Assembly (NCBI GenBank): GCA_009841075.1
Contig: VXMP01000085.1
Span: 1-42,692, forward strand
Direction of reading: 5' to 3'
Length of the DNA: 42,692 nucleotides
DNA from: Acidimicrobiia bacterium
GTDB lineage: Bacteria > Actinomycetota > Acidimicrobiia > Spongiisociales > Spongiisociaceae
The notes under the pieces: model-generated
The model's input: only the letters and a program-made list of their open reading frames with translations
Told to the model about the DNA's origin: nothing
Databases searched by the model: none
Translations under genes and position numbers: made by a program
In this document: one piece after another, positions 1-9,657 of the stretch
Position numbering within the stretch: the first letter of the stretch is position 1
Layout of the letters: each line of letters begins with the position of its first letter

Positions 1-155
1 TCGGCTGTCGCTCCATACAAATATGTTCCCTCAACTGCCGGGGATCCGATCGGGACTCCATTCCTCTTTACCCGGCCTTCGGTGCTTGGCAACCCCCTAC
101 GTATCATGGAACACGGACAAATTCAACCCCCTTGTTTGAGAACGCGAAAAAACGC
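1..155 (-). repeat. Interspersed repeat R1, copy A (cut by the window edge)
   Basis: The reverse complement of this segment matches 12320-12472 almost end to end. Positions 71-108 are identical to 12367-12404 over 38 bases, and further shared blocks surround the GATCGGATCC core and the GAGGGAACATATTTGTATGG block. The end nearest the helicase gene carries CGCGAAAAAACGC. The two copies are inverted relative to each other and about 12.3 kb apart. The left part of this copy runs off the window. Function is unknown: it could be a non-coding mobile-element remnant or a dispersed repeat. No transposase is visible. Confidence 0.8.
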
Positions 156-217
156 GCCAATAACGTCGAATCCCCCCATTATCGATGCTGATTCAGGTAA
201 ACCTGGACGAGGTCCGG

Positions 218-2491
218 CTAGCCCATAGACTTTTGGGCCGCTATCAGTAGTACCCGGGCTCCTCGTTTTGATAGGGGCTCGTTGAAGTTGCCGCATTTGG
301 GGGACTGGACGCAGGAGGGGCAGCCGGATATACAGGGGCATCGCTTTAGGGCTGCCACGGTCGCCTCCACCAGTTCTTTCCCCACCTCGTAGGCGACCGA
401 AGAGATTCCGGCACCGCCCGGGTGGCCCTCGTGGATGAAGATGGTGGCCTTATCCGTAAAGGAGTGGTAATTGGTGGAGACGCCTCCGATGTCGGAGCGG
501 TCGCAGATGGCGAACAAGGGGAGCATTCCGATCATGGCATGCTCGGCGGCGTGAAGGGCACCGGGGACTTCCTTGGGGTTGCGGATGGCCTTTCTCAGGA
601 GCCGGTTGGGAAAGGTGAACCAAAAGGCATCCGTATCGATATGGGTCGGAGGTAGATCCAGCGGAATCGTCCTTCGGCCGTTGGACTGACCTTTTCCCCA
701 ATATTTACGGCGGTAGCCCGTGACGTGGGCCGCTACCTTGACCGTGCCCAGGGCATGGCCCGTAGCGCCCACCCGGCCCTGACTTTTCTGCTCGATCACC
801 TCGATGGTCTTGACGACCTGCGGTTCGGTATGGAAGACGGCCTTGGTTCGGCGGGCGCGGATCTCCAGGCGATCGATATCAAGCTCCTCGATTAGATAGG
901 TCTGGCCTTTGTGGAGGTAGATCGCCCCTTCGTGGGCGTCCGTGAAGGCCCGCTCCCAGTCCAGGTCCCCGATCGGGCGGCGTCGCCTGGTGTCGAATAT
1001 CGAAAACGATTTGGAGCTGGAAGAGCGGATGCTTCTGCCATGGGCGGGTGATTTGCTGCGGGCCGTTCTGAGCAGCTCACCATCGAGGTCCAGGTCACCT
1101 TCCGCTACCAAACGGGCACCGGATTCTGACAGTTCCTCTCCGAAAAACCGGCTGTCCGACTGCCGAAGGGGTAGCTCGAAGGCGGCGCAGTTCACGTGAT
1201 AGTCCATGATCTTGGGGTTGGTCGGATTGATCACCGCCGCTTCTGGTTTCCGGCTGAACAGCTCGGAGGGATAGTGGACGAAATACTGGTCAAGGGCGTC
1301 TGCGCCGGCTACCAGCACCACCAGGGCCATATCCTGGGACCGACCCGCCCGCCCCGACTGCTGGCGAAACGAGGAGATGGTGCCGGGGAAGGTGCATAGC
1401 AGGGCGGCGTCCAAACCTCCGATGTCGACACCCAGCTCCAGGGCATTGGTGGCCGACACCCCCACCAACTGTCCCGAGAAAAGCCTGGACTCGATATCCC
1501 GCCGGTCGGCGGCGGTATAGCCCGCTCGATAGGGCGAGATCAAACCGGCCTTTCTTCCCAGTTGGGAGACGGCATTGATATGGATCAGCTCGGTGGCCCG
1601 CCTGCTACGACCGAAGGCGATGGTATGGACGCCCCGGTTAACCAGGTCCACATACAGGTCGGTGGTTTCGCTTACCGGCGAACGCCGGGCACCGGACTGT
1701 TTATCCTCAAGCGGGGGATTCCAAACCGCCACAATCCGTTCCCCGGTGGGCGATTCGTCCTTATCTACCAGCGCAACGTCCGTCCCGCACAAGCGCCGGG
1801 CCAGATCCACCGGGTTGCCGATAGTGGCGGAGGTCAGCACAAAGGTGGGGTCGGCACCGTAGTGGGCGGCCAGCCGACGAAGGCGGGAGATTATCTGGGC
1901 GGTGTGGCTGCCGAACACCCCCCGCAGATAGTGCATTTCGTCGATTACCACATGCTGAAGCCGCGCCAGAAAACCGCTCCAGAGAGGGTGGTTGGGCAGG
2001 ATCCCGTAGTGGAGCATGTCCGGATTGGTCAAAATGACATTGGCCTGTTCCCGCACCCGGGAGCGCTGATTCCGGGGGGTGTCGCCGTCGTAGGTCGAGA
2101 CCACCATTTCCGGGAGCCGAAGGTCGGAAATGGAACCCAGCTGATCCTGGGCCAGGGCTTTGGTCGGGAAGATGAGGAGAGAGGTGCCGGTCGGGTCCTG
2201 CAGCAACCGTTCCGCTATCGGGATCTGATAGCAAAGCGTCTTCCCGGAAGCGGTACCAGAGACCACTACCGTGTTGTTGCCCTCCCGGATCAGCCGGATC
2301 GCCTTGGTCTGATGGCCATACAGCCGGCGGATACCGTTGTGGGCGAGTTGGCGGGCGAGGTCGGGATCCAGGGGAGGATCCAACCTGCCGAAAGCAGCCG
2401 GGCGAGCCGGAAAATGACGAATGAGGGCCGGCTCTCCCAGGAACCTGCGGCTCTTCTCCCAATCCGAAACCAGCTTACGGAAATCCGTCAT
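218..2491 (-). CDS. DEAD/DEAH-box helicase with C-terminal zinc-binding DUF1998 domain (MrfA/YprA-like)
   Basis: A 757-residue superfamily 2 helicase. The N-terminal core has a Walker A variant (SGTASGKT), a DEMH-type motif II (VIDEMHYLRG), motif III-like LTSATIGNP, and the RecA-2 motifs GVSATNALELGVDIGGLDA and RQQSGRAGRS. The C-terminus has a four-Cys cluster (CPCISGCPSC...KCGN) typical of DUF1998, which in MrfA binds zinc. The family unwinds DNA 3'-5' and acts in excision repair of crosslinks such as mitomycin C damage; that role is transferred from the family. The ATG at 2491 is supported by GGAAGG about eight bases upstream. The gene lies downstream of the NYN gene on the same strand with a 94-bp gap. 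Length is normal and no damage is seen. Confidence 0.9.
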   Translation of the reverse strand: MTDFRKLVSDWEKSRRFLGEPALIRHFPARPAAFGRLDPPLDPDLARQLAHNGIRRLYGHQTKAIRLIREGNNTVVVSGTASGKTLCYQIPIAERLLQDPTGTSLLIFPTKALAQDQLGSISDLRLPEMVVSTYDGDTPRNQRSRVREQANVILTNPDMLHYGILPNHPLWSGFLARLQHVVIDEMHYLRGVFGSHTAQIISRLRRLAAHYGADPTFVLTSATIGNPVDLARRLCGTDVALVDKDESPTGERIVAVWNPPLEDKQSGARRSPVSETTDLYVDLVNRGVHTIAFGRSRRATELIHINAVSQLGRKAGLISPYRAGYTAADRRDIESRLFSGQLVGVSATNALELGVDIGGLDAALLCTFPGTISSFRQQSGRAGRSQDMALVVLVAGADALDQYFVHYPSELFSRKPEAAVINPTNPKIMDYHVNCAAFELPLRQSDSRFFGEELSESGARLVAEGDLDLDGELLRTARSKSPAHGRSIRSSSSKSFSIFDTRRRRPIGDLDWERAFTDAHEGAIYLHKGQTYLIEELDIDRLEIRARRTKAVFHTEPQVVKTIEVIEQKSQGRVGATGHALGTVKVAAHVTGYRRKYWGKGQSNGRRTIPLDLPPTHIDTDAFWFTFPNRLLRKAIRNPKEVPGALHAAEHAMIGMLPLFAICDRSDIGGVSTNYHSFTDKATIFIHEGHPGGAGISSVAYEVGKELVEATVAALKRCPCISGCPSCVQSPKCGNFNEPLSKRGARVLLIAAQKSMG

Positions 2492-2585
2492 ATATGTACC
2501 TTCCCATCGGCTTCCGGTATATGGGGATCAATATGCAACCGATCAGCCGGGGTTTCAACCCCCTTGAAAGGTGGGAAATTAGGGG

Positions 2586-3260
2586 TTAATCCGGGTGGGG
2601 AAGTCTCGGCGGGAGCATCAGGCGCAGGTCGTCCTGGTCGAATTCGATTATTTCGTCGGCTAGACGGTTCAGCTCACGCGAAATGCTTTGGCGGTCGGGC
2701 GTGGCTATAACCACCCGAACCCCGTATTCCTGGGCGGTTCGAGCCGCTTCGAACAGGTCCCGATCCCCCGAGCACAGGATGGCGGTATCAAACGCCTGCC
2801 GACAGGCCAACCGGATCAGGTCGGCGCACATCAGCACGTCCACTCCTCGTTGTCTGCGTTCCGGGCGAAAGGTCCACTGGCGATCGAACTCGTCCATCAG
2901 ATCCTGCGGTTCGATCTGCAAGGCCGAGGCGGTACGGTTCAACGCCTCCCGGATGCCGGGCTCGAACCAGGGGCGATGCTCTACGATAGTTCCCAGGCGA
3001 AGCTGGATCCCGGGGGTTTGGGTCAGGGCGGTGAAAAACCGGCGCTGCCCTTCCTCTAAGACATGTCCGCTTTCGAACCGGGCGTCGTACCAATAGGTAC
3101 GCAGAAAGCGCGCTTCCCGTTCATAGGCCAGTTCCTGGAACCAGTGGATTACCGCTTGGCTGTTGATGCGCAGGTTACGGGGCTTTTGGTCCTGGGCGCG
3201 GGCCCCTTCGGCTCGGAAAAAACCGGCGTTAACAAAACCGACATAAGCAGGAAGGGTCAT
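2586..3260 (-). CDS. NYN domain (LabA/DUF88-type) protein, putative nuclease with altered first Asp
   Basis: 224 residues with the NYN/PIN-like pattern. An N-terminal strand reads YVGFVNAGFF where relatives usually have F(I/V)DAG, then GVDVLMCADLIRLA near the middle and ILCSGDRDLFEAA, the SGDxD motif that supplies acidic metal ligands. NYN proteins are metal-dependent RNases or have lost catalysis. Here the usual first Asp is Asn, so activity may be weak or absent (inference). The ATG is well placed, with GGAGG about seven bases upstream. The gene is divergent from the membrane protein at 3357 and co-directional with the helicase. Substrate and partner are unknown. Confidence 0.75.
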   Translation of the reverse strand: MTLPAYVGFVNAGFFRAEGARAQDQKPRNLRINSQAVIHWFQELAYEREARFLRTYWYDARFESGHVLEEGQRRFFTALTQTPGIQLRLGTIVEHRPWFEPGIREALNRTASALQIEPQDLMDEFDRQWTFRPERRQRGVDVLMCADLIRLACRQAFDTAILCSGDRDLFEAARTAQEYGVRVVIATPDRQSISRELNRLADEIIEFDQDDLRLMLPPRLPHPD

Positions 3261-3356
3261 TTCAATACCTCCGATAAAAAAGAGCTTACAATGTTAGCTA
3301 TCTTAGCTTAATACAATTCGGAAGGCTTAGGAGATTCGGGGCGCTTAGGAATTGTT

Positions 3357-4082
3357 GTGCAGAACCAGGCTAATCGGAAAAAACTCGGCGTGGCGGCCGA
3401 AACCGTACTAACCGGAGGAGCAGCGGCGGGTCTGGCCGGGGTGCTGCTGTCGAATATTGCCTGGATACCGGACTATTTGGCCGGATCAGGGGCATTTATA
3501 GCGGGAATGAACGGGGCTTTCAGCGGTTACCGGGGTGTTTACGACTGGCGTCGGCTGCTCGGGTGGTGGGCATGGGCCGCCGATACCACCTGGGGATTGA
3601 TCGGTGGGGCGGGCGGGGTTCTGATCCATTTTGTCAACCTCTTCTACCCCTCTTCCTCCTATATGGCGGAGATGAGCCTGCGGTCCAACCGCCATGTATA
3701 TGAGGGAGGCCTCACCTTCCGCCGCGGATTCGCCATCGCAATGGGGAACGTGGTCTCCTCGGGAGGCGGTACAACCGGGTTACGAGGGGATTCGCCTCAG
3801 GTGATAAGACGTAGGCGGCTCATCGACGTCCATGAAGGCACCCACATTCTTCAGAACCGTCTGTTCGGGCCTTTCTACCCGGTCGGATACCTTATCTGGA
3901 TGGCCGGGGCCGGTTTGGTAGGTCTCCTTGTGGCTCTGGCCACGGATCGATCCGGTTGGCGGTCGGTGGTGGAAACCTGGGCCTATTACAACAACCCCTT
4001 CGAATATTGGGCCTATCGCCGCGATGATTACTGGCCTCCGCGGGGTGCCCACCCCCGATTCGTTTGGAAGAAAAAGGGCTAG
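3357..4082 (+). CDS. Hypothetical membrane protein with HExxH motif
   Basis: 241 residues starting at GTG, with AGGA six bases upstream. Hydrophobic segments lie near residues 18-40 and 55-105, and a further one follows the motif (YLIWMAGAGLVGLLVAL). Around residues 159-165 is VHEGTHILQNRLFGPFYPVGYL, which contains HEGTH, the zinc-metallopeptidase HExxH pattern. The C-terminus has NNPFEYWAYRRDD, resembling the third-ligand region of uncharacterised HExxH proteins that carry H-E-x-x-H-x-x-Q followed by NPFE. I do not know a named function; a membrane-anchored peptidase-like protein is the best guess. It ends 10 bp before the FMN oxidase and may be co-transcribed with it. Confidence 0.6.
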   Translation: MQNQANRKKLGVAAETVLTGGAAAGLAGVLLSNIAWIPDYLAGSGAFIAGMNGAFSGYRGVYDWRRLLGWWAWAADTTWGLIGGAGGVLIHFVNLFYPSSSYMAEMSLRSNRHVYEGGLTFRRGFAIAMGNVVSSGGGTTGLRGDSPQVIRRRRLIDVHEGTHILQNRLFGPFYPVGYLIWMAGAGLVGLLVALATDRSGWRSVVETWAYYNNPFEYWAYRRDDYWPPRGAHPRFVWKKKG

Positions 4083-4092
4083 CCTTTAAATC

Positions 4093-5319
4093 ATGGGTAT
4101 GTACGAATCGGTCAGATCGGTGATGCGATTCCGATCCTTCGAGCGGGATGCGGATCTTCGCCGAATACAAGCCGCCGCCAACCTCGATGACCTGCGCCGG
4201 ATCGCTCGAAGGCGACTGCCCCGGGGGGTGTTTGACTATGTGGACGGGGGAGCGGAGGATGAGGTCACCTATCGGCGTAACAGCTCCGACTATCACAACT
4301 GGGAGTTCGTGCCCTCTGTCCTTAAAGATGTAGGCCATATCGACACCTCCTCCAGCCTGCTGGGCCGCCCCATCCCTTTGCCGGTGGCCCTCGCCCCCAC
4401 CGGTTTTACCCGTATCGTGGAACCTCAAGGGGAGCTGGCGGTGGCTCGGGCCGCAGCCCGGGCCGATCTTCCCTATTCGCTTTCCACTCTGGGTACCCGC
4501 TCCATCGAAGAAGTGGCCGAAGCCGGTGCCGGAGGCCGACATTGGTTCCAGGTCTACGTCTGGAAAGACCGCGGGCTGGTACAAAACATGGTGGAGCGGG
4601 CGGCGGAGTGCGGCTACGAGGCCATTGTTATAACGGTTGATCTGGCTGTGCCGGGTCGCCGGGAAAGGGACATCCGAAACGGACTGACCCTGCCGCCCCA
4701 GCTAGGTCTCCAAATGGTTCTCGAAGGGGCCCGAAACCCGCTTTGGACCTGGCGGCTGCTGCGTTCGGAGCCTATAACCTTTGCCAACGTTATAGGTCGC
4801 ACCGACCAAGACGGAACCACGGCGGTGGCCCTGTCAAGCCTGGTAAACAGGCAGTTCGACACCAGCCTGTCCTGGCGTGACATCGAATGGTTCCGCTCCA
4901 TATGGGACGGTCCGATCATCATCAAAGGAATCCAGTCGGTGGCCGACGCCCGACTCGCTGTGGAGCACGGTGTGGAGGCCATCGCCATTTCCAACCATGG
5001 TGGCCGCCAGCTGGAAGGTGCCCCCACCCCGATCGAGTTGCTGGAACCTATCGTGCAGGAGGTGGGTGACTCGCTGGAGGTCATCTGCGATGGCGGAGCA
5101 AGGCGAGGATCCGACATCCTGAAAGCCTTGGCCCTGGGGGCGCAGGCGGTGATGGTGGGGCGGGCGTATTTGTACGGGTTAGGTGCCGCCGGAGAAAAGG
5201 GCGTGGATTGGGTGCTGGACTTTCTGGGCCATACCATGCGCTCTACTATGGCTCTGGCCGGGGTGAGATCGATCTCCGAGGTCGGCCGCGACCTGGTAAA
5301 GCGTCGGCCTTACACCTAA
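4093..5319 (+). CDS. FMN-dependent 2-hydroxyacid dehydrogenase/oxidase (glycolate or lactate type)
   Basis: 408 residues of the FMN alpha-hydroxyacid dehydrogenase TIM barrel. Visible features are [11 protein letters not shown] (active-site Tyr region), the FMN-binding [10 protein letters not shown], the QVYVWKDR segment, IIIKGI (flavin N1 Lys), and [14 protein letters not shown] with the catalytic His and substrate Arg, then [20 protein letters not shown] for phosphate binding. The family oxidises L-lactate, glycolate, mandelate or long-chain hydroxyacids to 2-oxoacids. The specific substrate cannot be read directly. Malate synthase G starts 28 bp downstream and consumes glyoxylate, so glycolate is the contextual favourite (inference). 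The ATG at 4093 lacks a clear Shine-Dalgarno sequence, and ATG 4099 is an alternative. Confidence 0.88.
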   Translation: MGMYESVRSVMRFRSFERDADLRRIQAAANLDDLRRIARRRLPRGVFDYVDGGAEDEVTYRRNSSDYHNWEFVPSVLKDVGHIDTSSSLLGRPIPLPVALAPTGFTRIVEPQGELAVARAAARADLPYSLSTLGTRSIEEVAEAGAGGRHWFQVYVWKDRGLVQNMVERAAECGYEAIVITVDLAVPGRRERDIRNGLTLPPQLGLQMVLEGARNPLWTWRLLRSEPITFANVIGRTDQDGTTAVALSSLVNRQFDTSLSWRDIEWFRSIWDGPIIIKGIQSVADARLAVEHGVEAIAISNHGGRQLEGAPTPIELLEPIVQEVGDSLEVICDGGARRGSDILKALALGAQAVMVGRAYLYGLGAAGEKGVDWVLDFLGHTMRSTMALAGVRSISEVGRDLVKRRPYT

Positions 5320-5347
5320 GCAAAACCCATTTCGAGGAGTGTGCGTC

Positions 5348-7510
5348 TTGGAAATCGACGGCCTGACAGTCAGCGACGAGCTACACCGATTCATTGAACA
5401 CGAGGCCCTTCCCGGTAGTGGCGTGGAATCAGACCGTTTCTGGCAGGGCTTCTCCGCACTGATCAACGATTTCGGCCCTCGAAACCGGGCTTTGCTGGAA
5501 AGACGGAGCGAGCTTCAGGATCAAATCGACGGCTGGCATCGGGCCCATCGGGATCAACCCTTCGACAAGGGTGAATATCAGGCGTTCCTGGAGGAGATCG
5601 GCTACATCGAACCGTCCGGCCACGAGTTTTCTATCACCACCTCCAACGTCGACCCGGAGATCGCCGAGATCGCCGGCCCGCAGCTGGTGGTCCCGATCAT
5701 GAACGCCCGCTTCGCCCTCAACGCCCTCAACGCCCGGTGGGGATCGCTATACGACGCCTTGTACGGCACCGACGCGTTGGGCGACCCGCCGCCGTCCGGC
5801 CCCTATGACCCGTCCCGTGGCCGGCGGGTGGTGGCATGGTGTCGGAACTTTCTGGACGAGGTGGCCCCGATGTCCTCCGGTTCCTATTCCGAAGTCGTCC
5901 GCTATCGGGTGGCGAACGGGCGCCTGGTGTGTCGGCTTTCGTCCGGCCAAGCGGTCGGTCTAGCCCGACCGGACCAACTGGTGGGCTATCAGGGCGTACC
6001 AGATAATCCCTCCGCCGTGCTGCTGAGAAACCACGGTCTCCATATCGCCATCCAAATCGACCCGGGCCACCCCATAGGTAAAGACGATCCCACCGGAGTG
6101 TCGGACATCCGGATGGAGGCGGCGGTCAGCACCATCCTCGACCTGGAGGACTCCATTGCCGCGGTCGACGCCGAGGACAAGGTGGTGGCCTACCGCAACC
6201 TGCTGGGCCTGACCCAAGGCGACCTGACCGCCGAGATAACCAAAAACGGCACCACCTTTACCCGCCGTCTGGCCTCGGATAAGACCTATATTTCGCCGGA
6301 CGGGTCCGAGTTTGAGTTATCGGGACTTTCCCTGTTCCTGGTCCGCAACGTGGGCCATCTGATGACCACCCCGGCCGTGCTCGACCGAGCCGGAAACCAG
6401 GCCTACGAAGGCCTGGTGGACGCCATGATCACCACCTTGGTAGCCTGCCACGATCTGCGGGGATCCACCGCCGGAAGAAACTCCACCACCGGATCCTTTT
6501 ACGTGGTTAAACCCAAGATCCATGGACCGGTCGAGACCGCCTTCGCTTCCGAGGTGTTCGACCACGTTGAAGAGGTGCTGGGCCTGCCGATCAACACCGT
6601 CAAGATCGGGCTGATGGACGAGGAGCGACGCACCACCCTCAACCTGAGGCAATGCATCCGGGCCGCCCGGTCTAGGATCGCCTTCATCAACACCGGCTTT
6701 CTGGATCGCACCGGAGACGAAATCCGAACCTCCGGCGAAGCCGGGCCGATGGTGCCCAAGACCAGGATGAAATCTCAGCCCTGGCTGGAGGCCTACGAGG
6801 ATTGGAACGTGGATGCCGGTCTCTCCTGCGGGTTTCGTGGGAAGGCCCAGATCGGTAAGGGGATGTGGGCGGCTCCCGACCTGATGGCCGACATGCTCGC
6901 AGAAAAGATTGGCCATCCTCTGGCGGGTGCCAACTGCGCCTGGGTTCCCTCACCGACCGCCGCCACCCTCCACGCCACCCATTATCACCGGGTGGATGTG
7001 GCGGCCCGTCAGGAGGAGATCGCCAAACGCCCGGCCCGTACCCTGGACGAGCTGTTGGACATTCCGCTTGCCCCCCGAACCGACTGGACGCCGGAGGAAA
7101 TCGCCGCCGAGTTACAAAACAACGCCCAGGGAATACTGGGCTATGTGGTCCGCTGGGTGGATCAGGGGATCGGGTGTTCCAAAGTACCCGACATCAACGA
7201 CGTCGGGCTGATGGAAGATCGGGCTACTTGTCGCATTTCGTCCCAGCATATGGCCAACTGGTTACGTCATGGGGTGGTGGATCAGGATCAGGTCATGGAG
7301 ACCATGAAGCGGATGGCCTTGGTGGTGGACAGACAGAACGCCGCCGACCCCAACTATCGTCCTATGGGGCCGGATTTTGAAGGCCTCGCCTTCCAAGCCG
7401 CCTGCGATCTGGTGTTCCAAGGTGTCGAGCAGCCTTCCGGCTACACGGAACCGATTTTGCACGCCCGGCGGTCAGAGGCCAAACAAATGGAGGTCGAGGA
7501 TGCCGGATGA
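5348..7510 (+). CDS. glcB: Malate synthase G
   Basis: About 720 residues, the normal length for monomeric malate synthase G. It condenses glyoxylate with acetyl-CoA to malate in the cytoplasm. Characteristic stretches are [17 protein letters not shown] (catalytic Arg), [47 protein letters not shown] and [18 protein letters not shown] (catalytic Asp near the C-terminus). I place the start at TTG 5348 because GAGGAG at 5334-5339 sits eight bases upstream; the in-frame GTG at 5339 overlaps that ribosome binding site. The preceding gene encodes a possible glycolate oxidase, so the pair would turn glycolate into malate. Confidence 0.95.
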   Translation: MEIDGLTVSDELHRFIEHEALPGSGVESDRFWQGFSALINDFGPRNRALLERRSELQDQIDGWHRAHRDQPFDKGEYQAFLEEIGYIEPSGHEFSITTSNVDPEIAEIAGPQLVVPIMNARFALNALNARWGSLYDALYGTDALGDPPPSGPYDPSRGRRVVAWCRNFLDEVAPMSSGSYSEVVRYRVANGRLVCRLSSGQAVGLARPDQLVGYQGVPDNPSAVLLRNHGLHIAIQIDPGHPIGKDDPTGVSDIRMEAAVSTILDLEDSIAAVDAEDKVVAYRNLLGLTQGDLTAEITKNGTTFTRRLASDKTYISPDGSEFELSGLSLFLVRNVGHLMTTPAVLDRAGNQAYEGLVDAMITTLVACHDLRGSTAGRNSTTGSFYVVKPKIHGPVETAFASEVFDHVEEVLGLPINTVKIGLMDEERRTTLNLRQCIRAARSRIAFINTGFLDRTGDEIRTSGEAGPMVPKTRMKSQPWLEAYEDWNVDAGLSCGFRGKAQIGKGMWAAPDLMADMLAEKIGHPLAGANCAWVPSPTAATLHATHYHRVDVAARQEEIAKRPARTLDELLDIPLAPRTDWTPEEIAAELQNNAQGILGYVVRWVDQGIGCSKVPDINDVGLMEDRATCRISSQHMANWLRHGVVDQDQVMETMKRMALVVDRQNAADPNYRPMGPDFEGLAFQAACDLVFQGVEQPSGYTEPILHARRSEAKQMEVEDAG

Positions 7511-7582
7511 CCAGGTGCCCAAAGTCCACCGGTAAGTCCCATATACTCCAATAACCCCGAGATAGAACCGAGGTTCAGGTAA

Positions 7583-9646
7583 ATGTCTTCAGACACTGTG
7601 TTGGTTACGGCGTTGGTGGCCGGTTTGGCCGCCCTTGCCCTGTCGGTCTACTACGCCCGGGCGGTACTGGCCGCCGACTCGGGCAACGACCGCATGAGAG
7701 AGCTTTCGGCCGCCATCCGCGAAGGCGCCGACGCCTTTATGAAACGGGAATACACCTGGGTGGCCGTCTTCGTGGTGATATTGGCCGTTCTGATATCGGT
7801 GGTCCTCCCCTGGGGGGCACCCTGGGGATCGGTCGCCTATATTTTCGGGGCGGCCCTGTCCGCCGCAGCCGGATTTGTGGGGATGCGGATCGCTACCGCG
7901 GCCAACTCCCGCACCGCCGAAGCCGCCCGACAAGGTGGGGTTAAGCAAGCCCTGCCGGTGGCCTTCCGTGGGGGTGCGGTGATGGGTTTCAGCGTGGCCG
8001 GCCTGGGTCTGCTCGGGGTGGTGATCGGGTATCTCCTGTTCGTCAACGTGCTGGACATAAGCGATTCGGATCAGTACAACATCATCGCCGCCATCGGCCT
8101 CGGCGGGTCTTCTATTGCCCTTTTCGCCCGGGTGGGCGGGGGTATTTACACCAAGGCGGCGGATGTCGGTGCCGATCTGGTCGGGAAGGTGGAAGCGGGC
8201 ATACCCGAGGACGATCCCCGTAATCCGGCGGTGATCGCCGACAACGTGGGCGACAACGTGGGGGACGTGGCCGGAATGGGTGCCGACCTGTTCGAATCCT
8301 ATGTGGGGTCGATAGTTGCCCCCATCGCCTACGCCGCCATCGTCTTCGCCTCCCGCTCCTACTCCACCGAAACCATCATCTTCCCGATAGCGGTGGCGGC
8401 CATCGGCATGTTCGCCGCCATCATCGGCTCCTTTTTCGTCCAGGTTAGAGGCGATAACCTGGCCAAAGCCCTGCATCGCGGCAACAACGTGGCGGTCGTC
8501 CTTACCTTGATCGGGGTGCTGATTCTCACCAATGTGGTGTTCGGGTCCGACAGCGGGGTGGAGAACCCCTTCGGCCTATCCCTGGCGGTGCTGGTCGGCC
8601 TGGCGGTGGGCATCCTGGTCGGCAAGATTTCGGAGTTCTTCACCTCGGATCACTATCGGACGGTGAAAGAAATCGCCCGCCAATCCGAGACCGGTCCGGC
8701 CACGGTGGTGCTGGCCGGGATCGCCGAAGGGATGCGGTCGGCGGCTATTTCCGTGGTGGTGGTGGCAGCCGGAATCGCCGGGGCCTACGCTGCCGGTGAC
8801 TGGGCCATCGGAGATGGGGGAGGGATCTACGGTGTGGCCATCGCCGCCATCGGCGTGCTTTCCACCCTGGGCATTACGGTGGCCGTGGACGCCTACGGCC
8901 CGATCGCCGACAATGCAGGCGGCATAGCCGAGATGGCCCATCTGCCGCCCGAGGTTCGGGAGGTCACTGACGAGCTGGACGCCCTGGGGAACACCACCGC
9001 CGCCCTCGGCAAGGGCTTCGCCATCGGTTCGGCGGCGGTAACCGCCCTGGCTTTGTTTGCCGCCTTCACCCAGGCGGTGGGGCTCGATGCCATCGACATC
9101 ACCAACGTGGGGACCACGGTTGGCCTGTTCCTGGGGGCTATGTTCCCCTTCCTGTTCGCTGCTCTGACCATCAAGGCGGTGGGGAGAGCCGCCTTCCGCA
9201 TGATCGAAGAGGTCAGGCGTCAGTTCCGTGAGATACCCGGCTTGCTGGCCGGAGATCCGGACGCCCGCCCCCAATACGCCCGGGCGGTGGACATCGCCAC
9301 CGGTTCGGCGCTTCGGGAGATGGTGATACCGGGTGCTATGGCGGTGGCTCTGCCTCTGGTGGTCGGCTTCGTTGACGTAGAGGCATTGGGAGGGTTGCTG
9401 GCCGGAGCCCTGGTGACCGGATTCCTTTTGGCGATTTTCATGGCCAACGCGGGAGGAGCCTGGGACAACGCCAAGAAGCTGATCGAGAGCGGTGCCTTCG
9501 GGGGCAAAGGTTCCGAACAGCACAAGGCGGCGGTGATCGGCGACACGGTAGGTGACCCCTTCAAGGACACCTCCGGTCCGGCGATGAACATCGTCATCAA
9601 GGTTATGACCATCGTCTCCCTGATCTTTTCGGCCGCGTTTATCTGA
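7583..9646 (+). CDS. hppA: Membrane-bound ion-translocating pyrophosphatase, K+-dependent type
   Basis: 687 residues with about 15-16 membrane segments. The enzyme hydrolyses pyrophosphate and pumps H+ or Na+ across the membrane. Family motifs are present: DVGADLVGKVEAGIPEDDPR, DNVGDNVGDVAGMGADLFES, DAYGPIADNAGGIAEM and the C-terminal GDTVGDPFKDTSGPAMN. The segment GNTTAALGKGFAIGSA has Ala and Gly where K+-independent enzymes have Lys and Thr, so I assign the K+-dependent class. The pumped ion is not decided by this. A histidine phosphatase gene starts 11 bp downstream on the same strand. Confidence 0.95.
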   Translation: MSSDTVLVTALVAGLAALALSVYYARAVLAADSGNDRMRELSAAIREGADAFMKREYTWVAVFVVILAVLISVVLPWGAPWGSVAYIFGAALSAAAGFVGMRIATAANSRTAEAARQGGVKQALPVAFRGGAVMGFSVAGLGLLGVVIGYLLFVNVLDISDSDQYNIIAAIGLGGSSIALFARVGGGIYTKAADVGADLVGKVEAGIPEDDPRNPAVIADNVGDNVGDVAGMGADLFESYVGSIVAPIAYAAIVFASRSYSTETIIFPIAVAAIGMFAAIIGSFFVQVRGDNLAKALHRGNNVAVVLTLIGVLILTNVVFGSDSGVENPFGLSLAVLVGLAVGILVGKISEFFTSDHYRTVKEIARQSETGPATVVLAGIAEGMRSAAISVVVVAAGIAGAYAAGDWAIGDGGGIYGVAIAAIGVLSTLGITVAVDAYGPIADNAGGIAEMAHLPPEVREVTDELDALGNTTAALGKGFAIGSAAVTALALFAAFTQAVGLDAIDITNVGTTVGLFLGAMFPFLFAALTIKAVGRAAFRMIEEVRRQFREIPGLLAGDPDARPQYARAVDIATGSALREMVIPGAMAVALPLVVGFVDVEALGGLLAGALVTGFLLAIFMANAGGAWDNAKKLIESGAFGGKGSEQHKAAVIGDTVGDPFKDTSGPAMNIVIKVMTIVSLIFSAAFI

Positions 9647-9657
9647 TCAGTCGTCCG

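Noticed and set aside
2551-2590. Partial resemblance to repeat R1 (AACCCCCTTG and TTAGGGGTT)
   Set aside because: The shared stretches are only about ten bases, too short to call a third copy.
1562-2710. 382-residue plus-strand ORF opposite the helicase
   Set aside because: It is antisense to a strongly conserved helicase, crosses into the next gene and has no family features.
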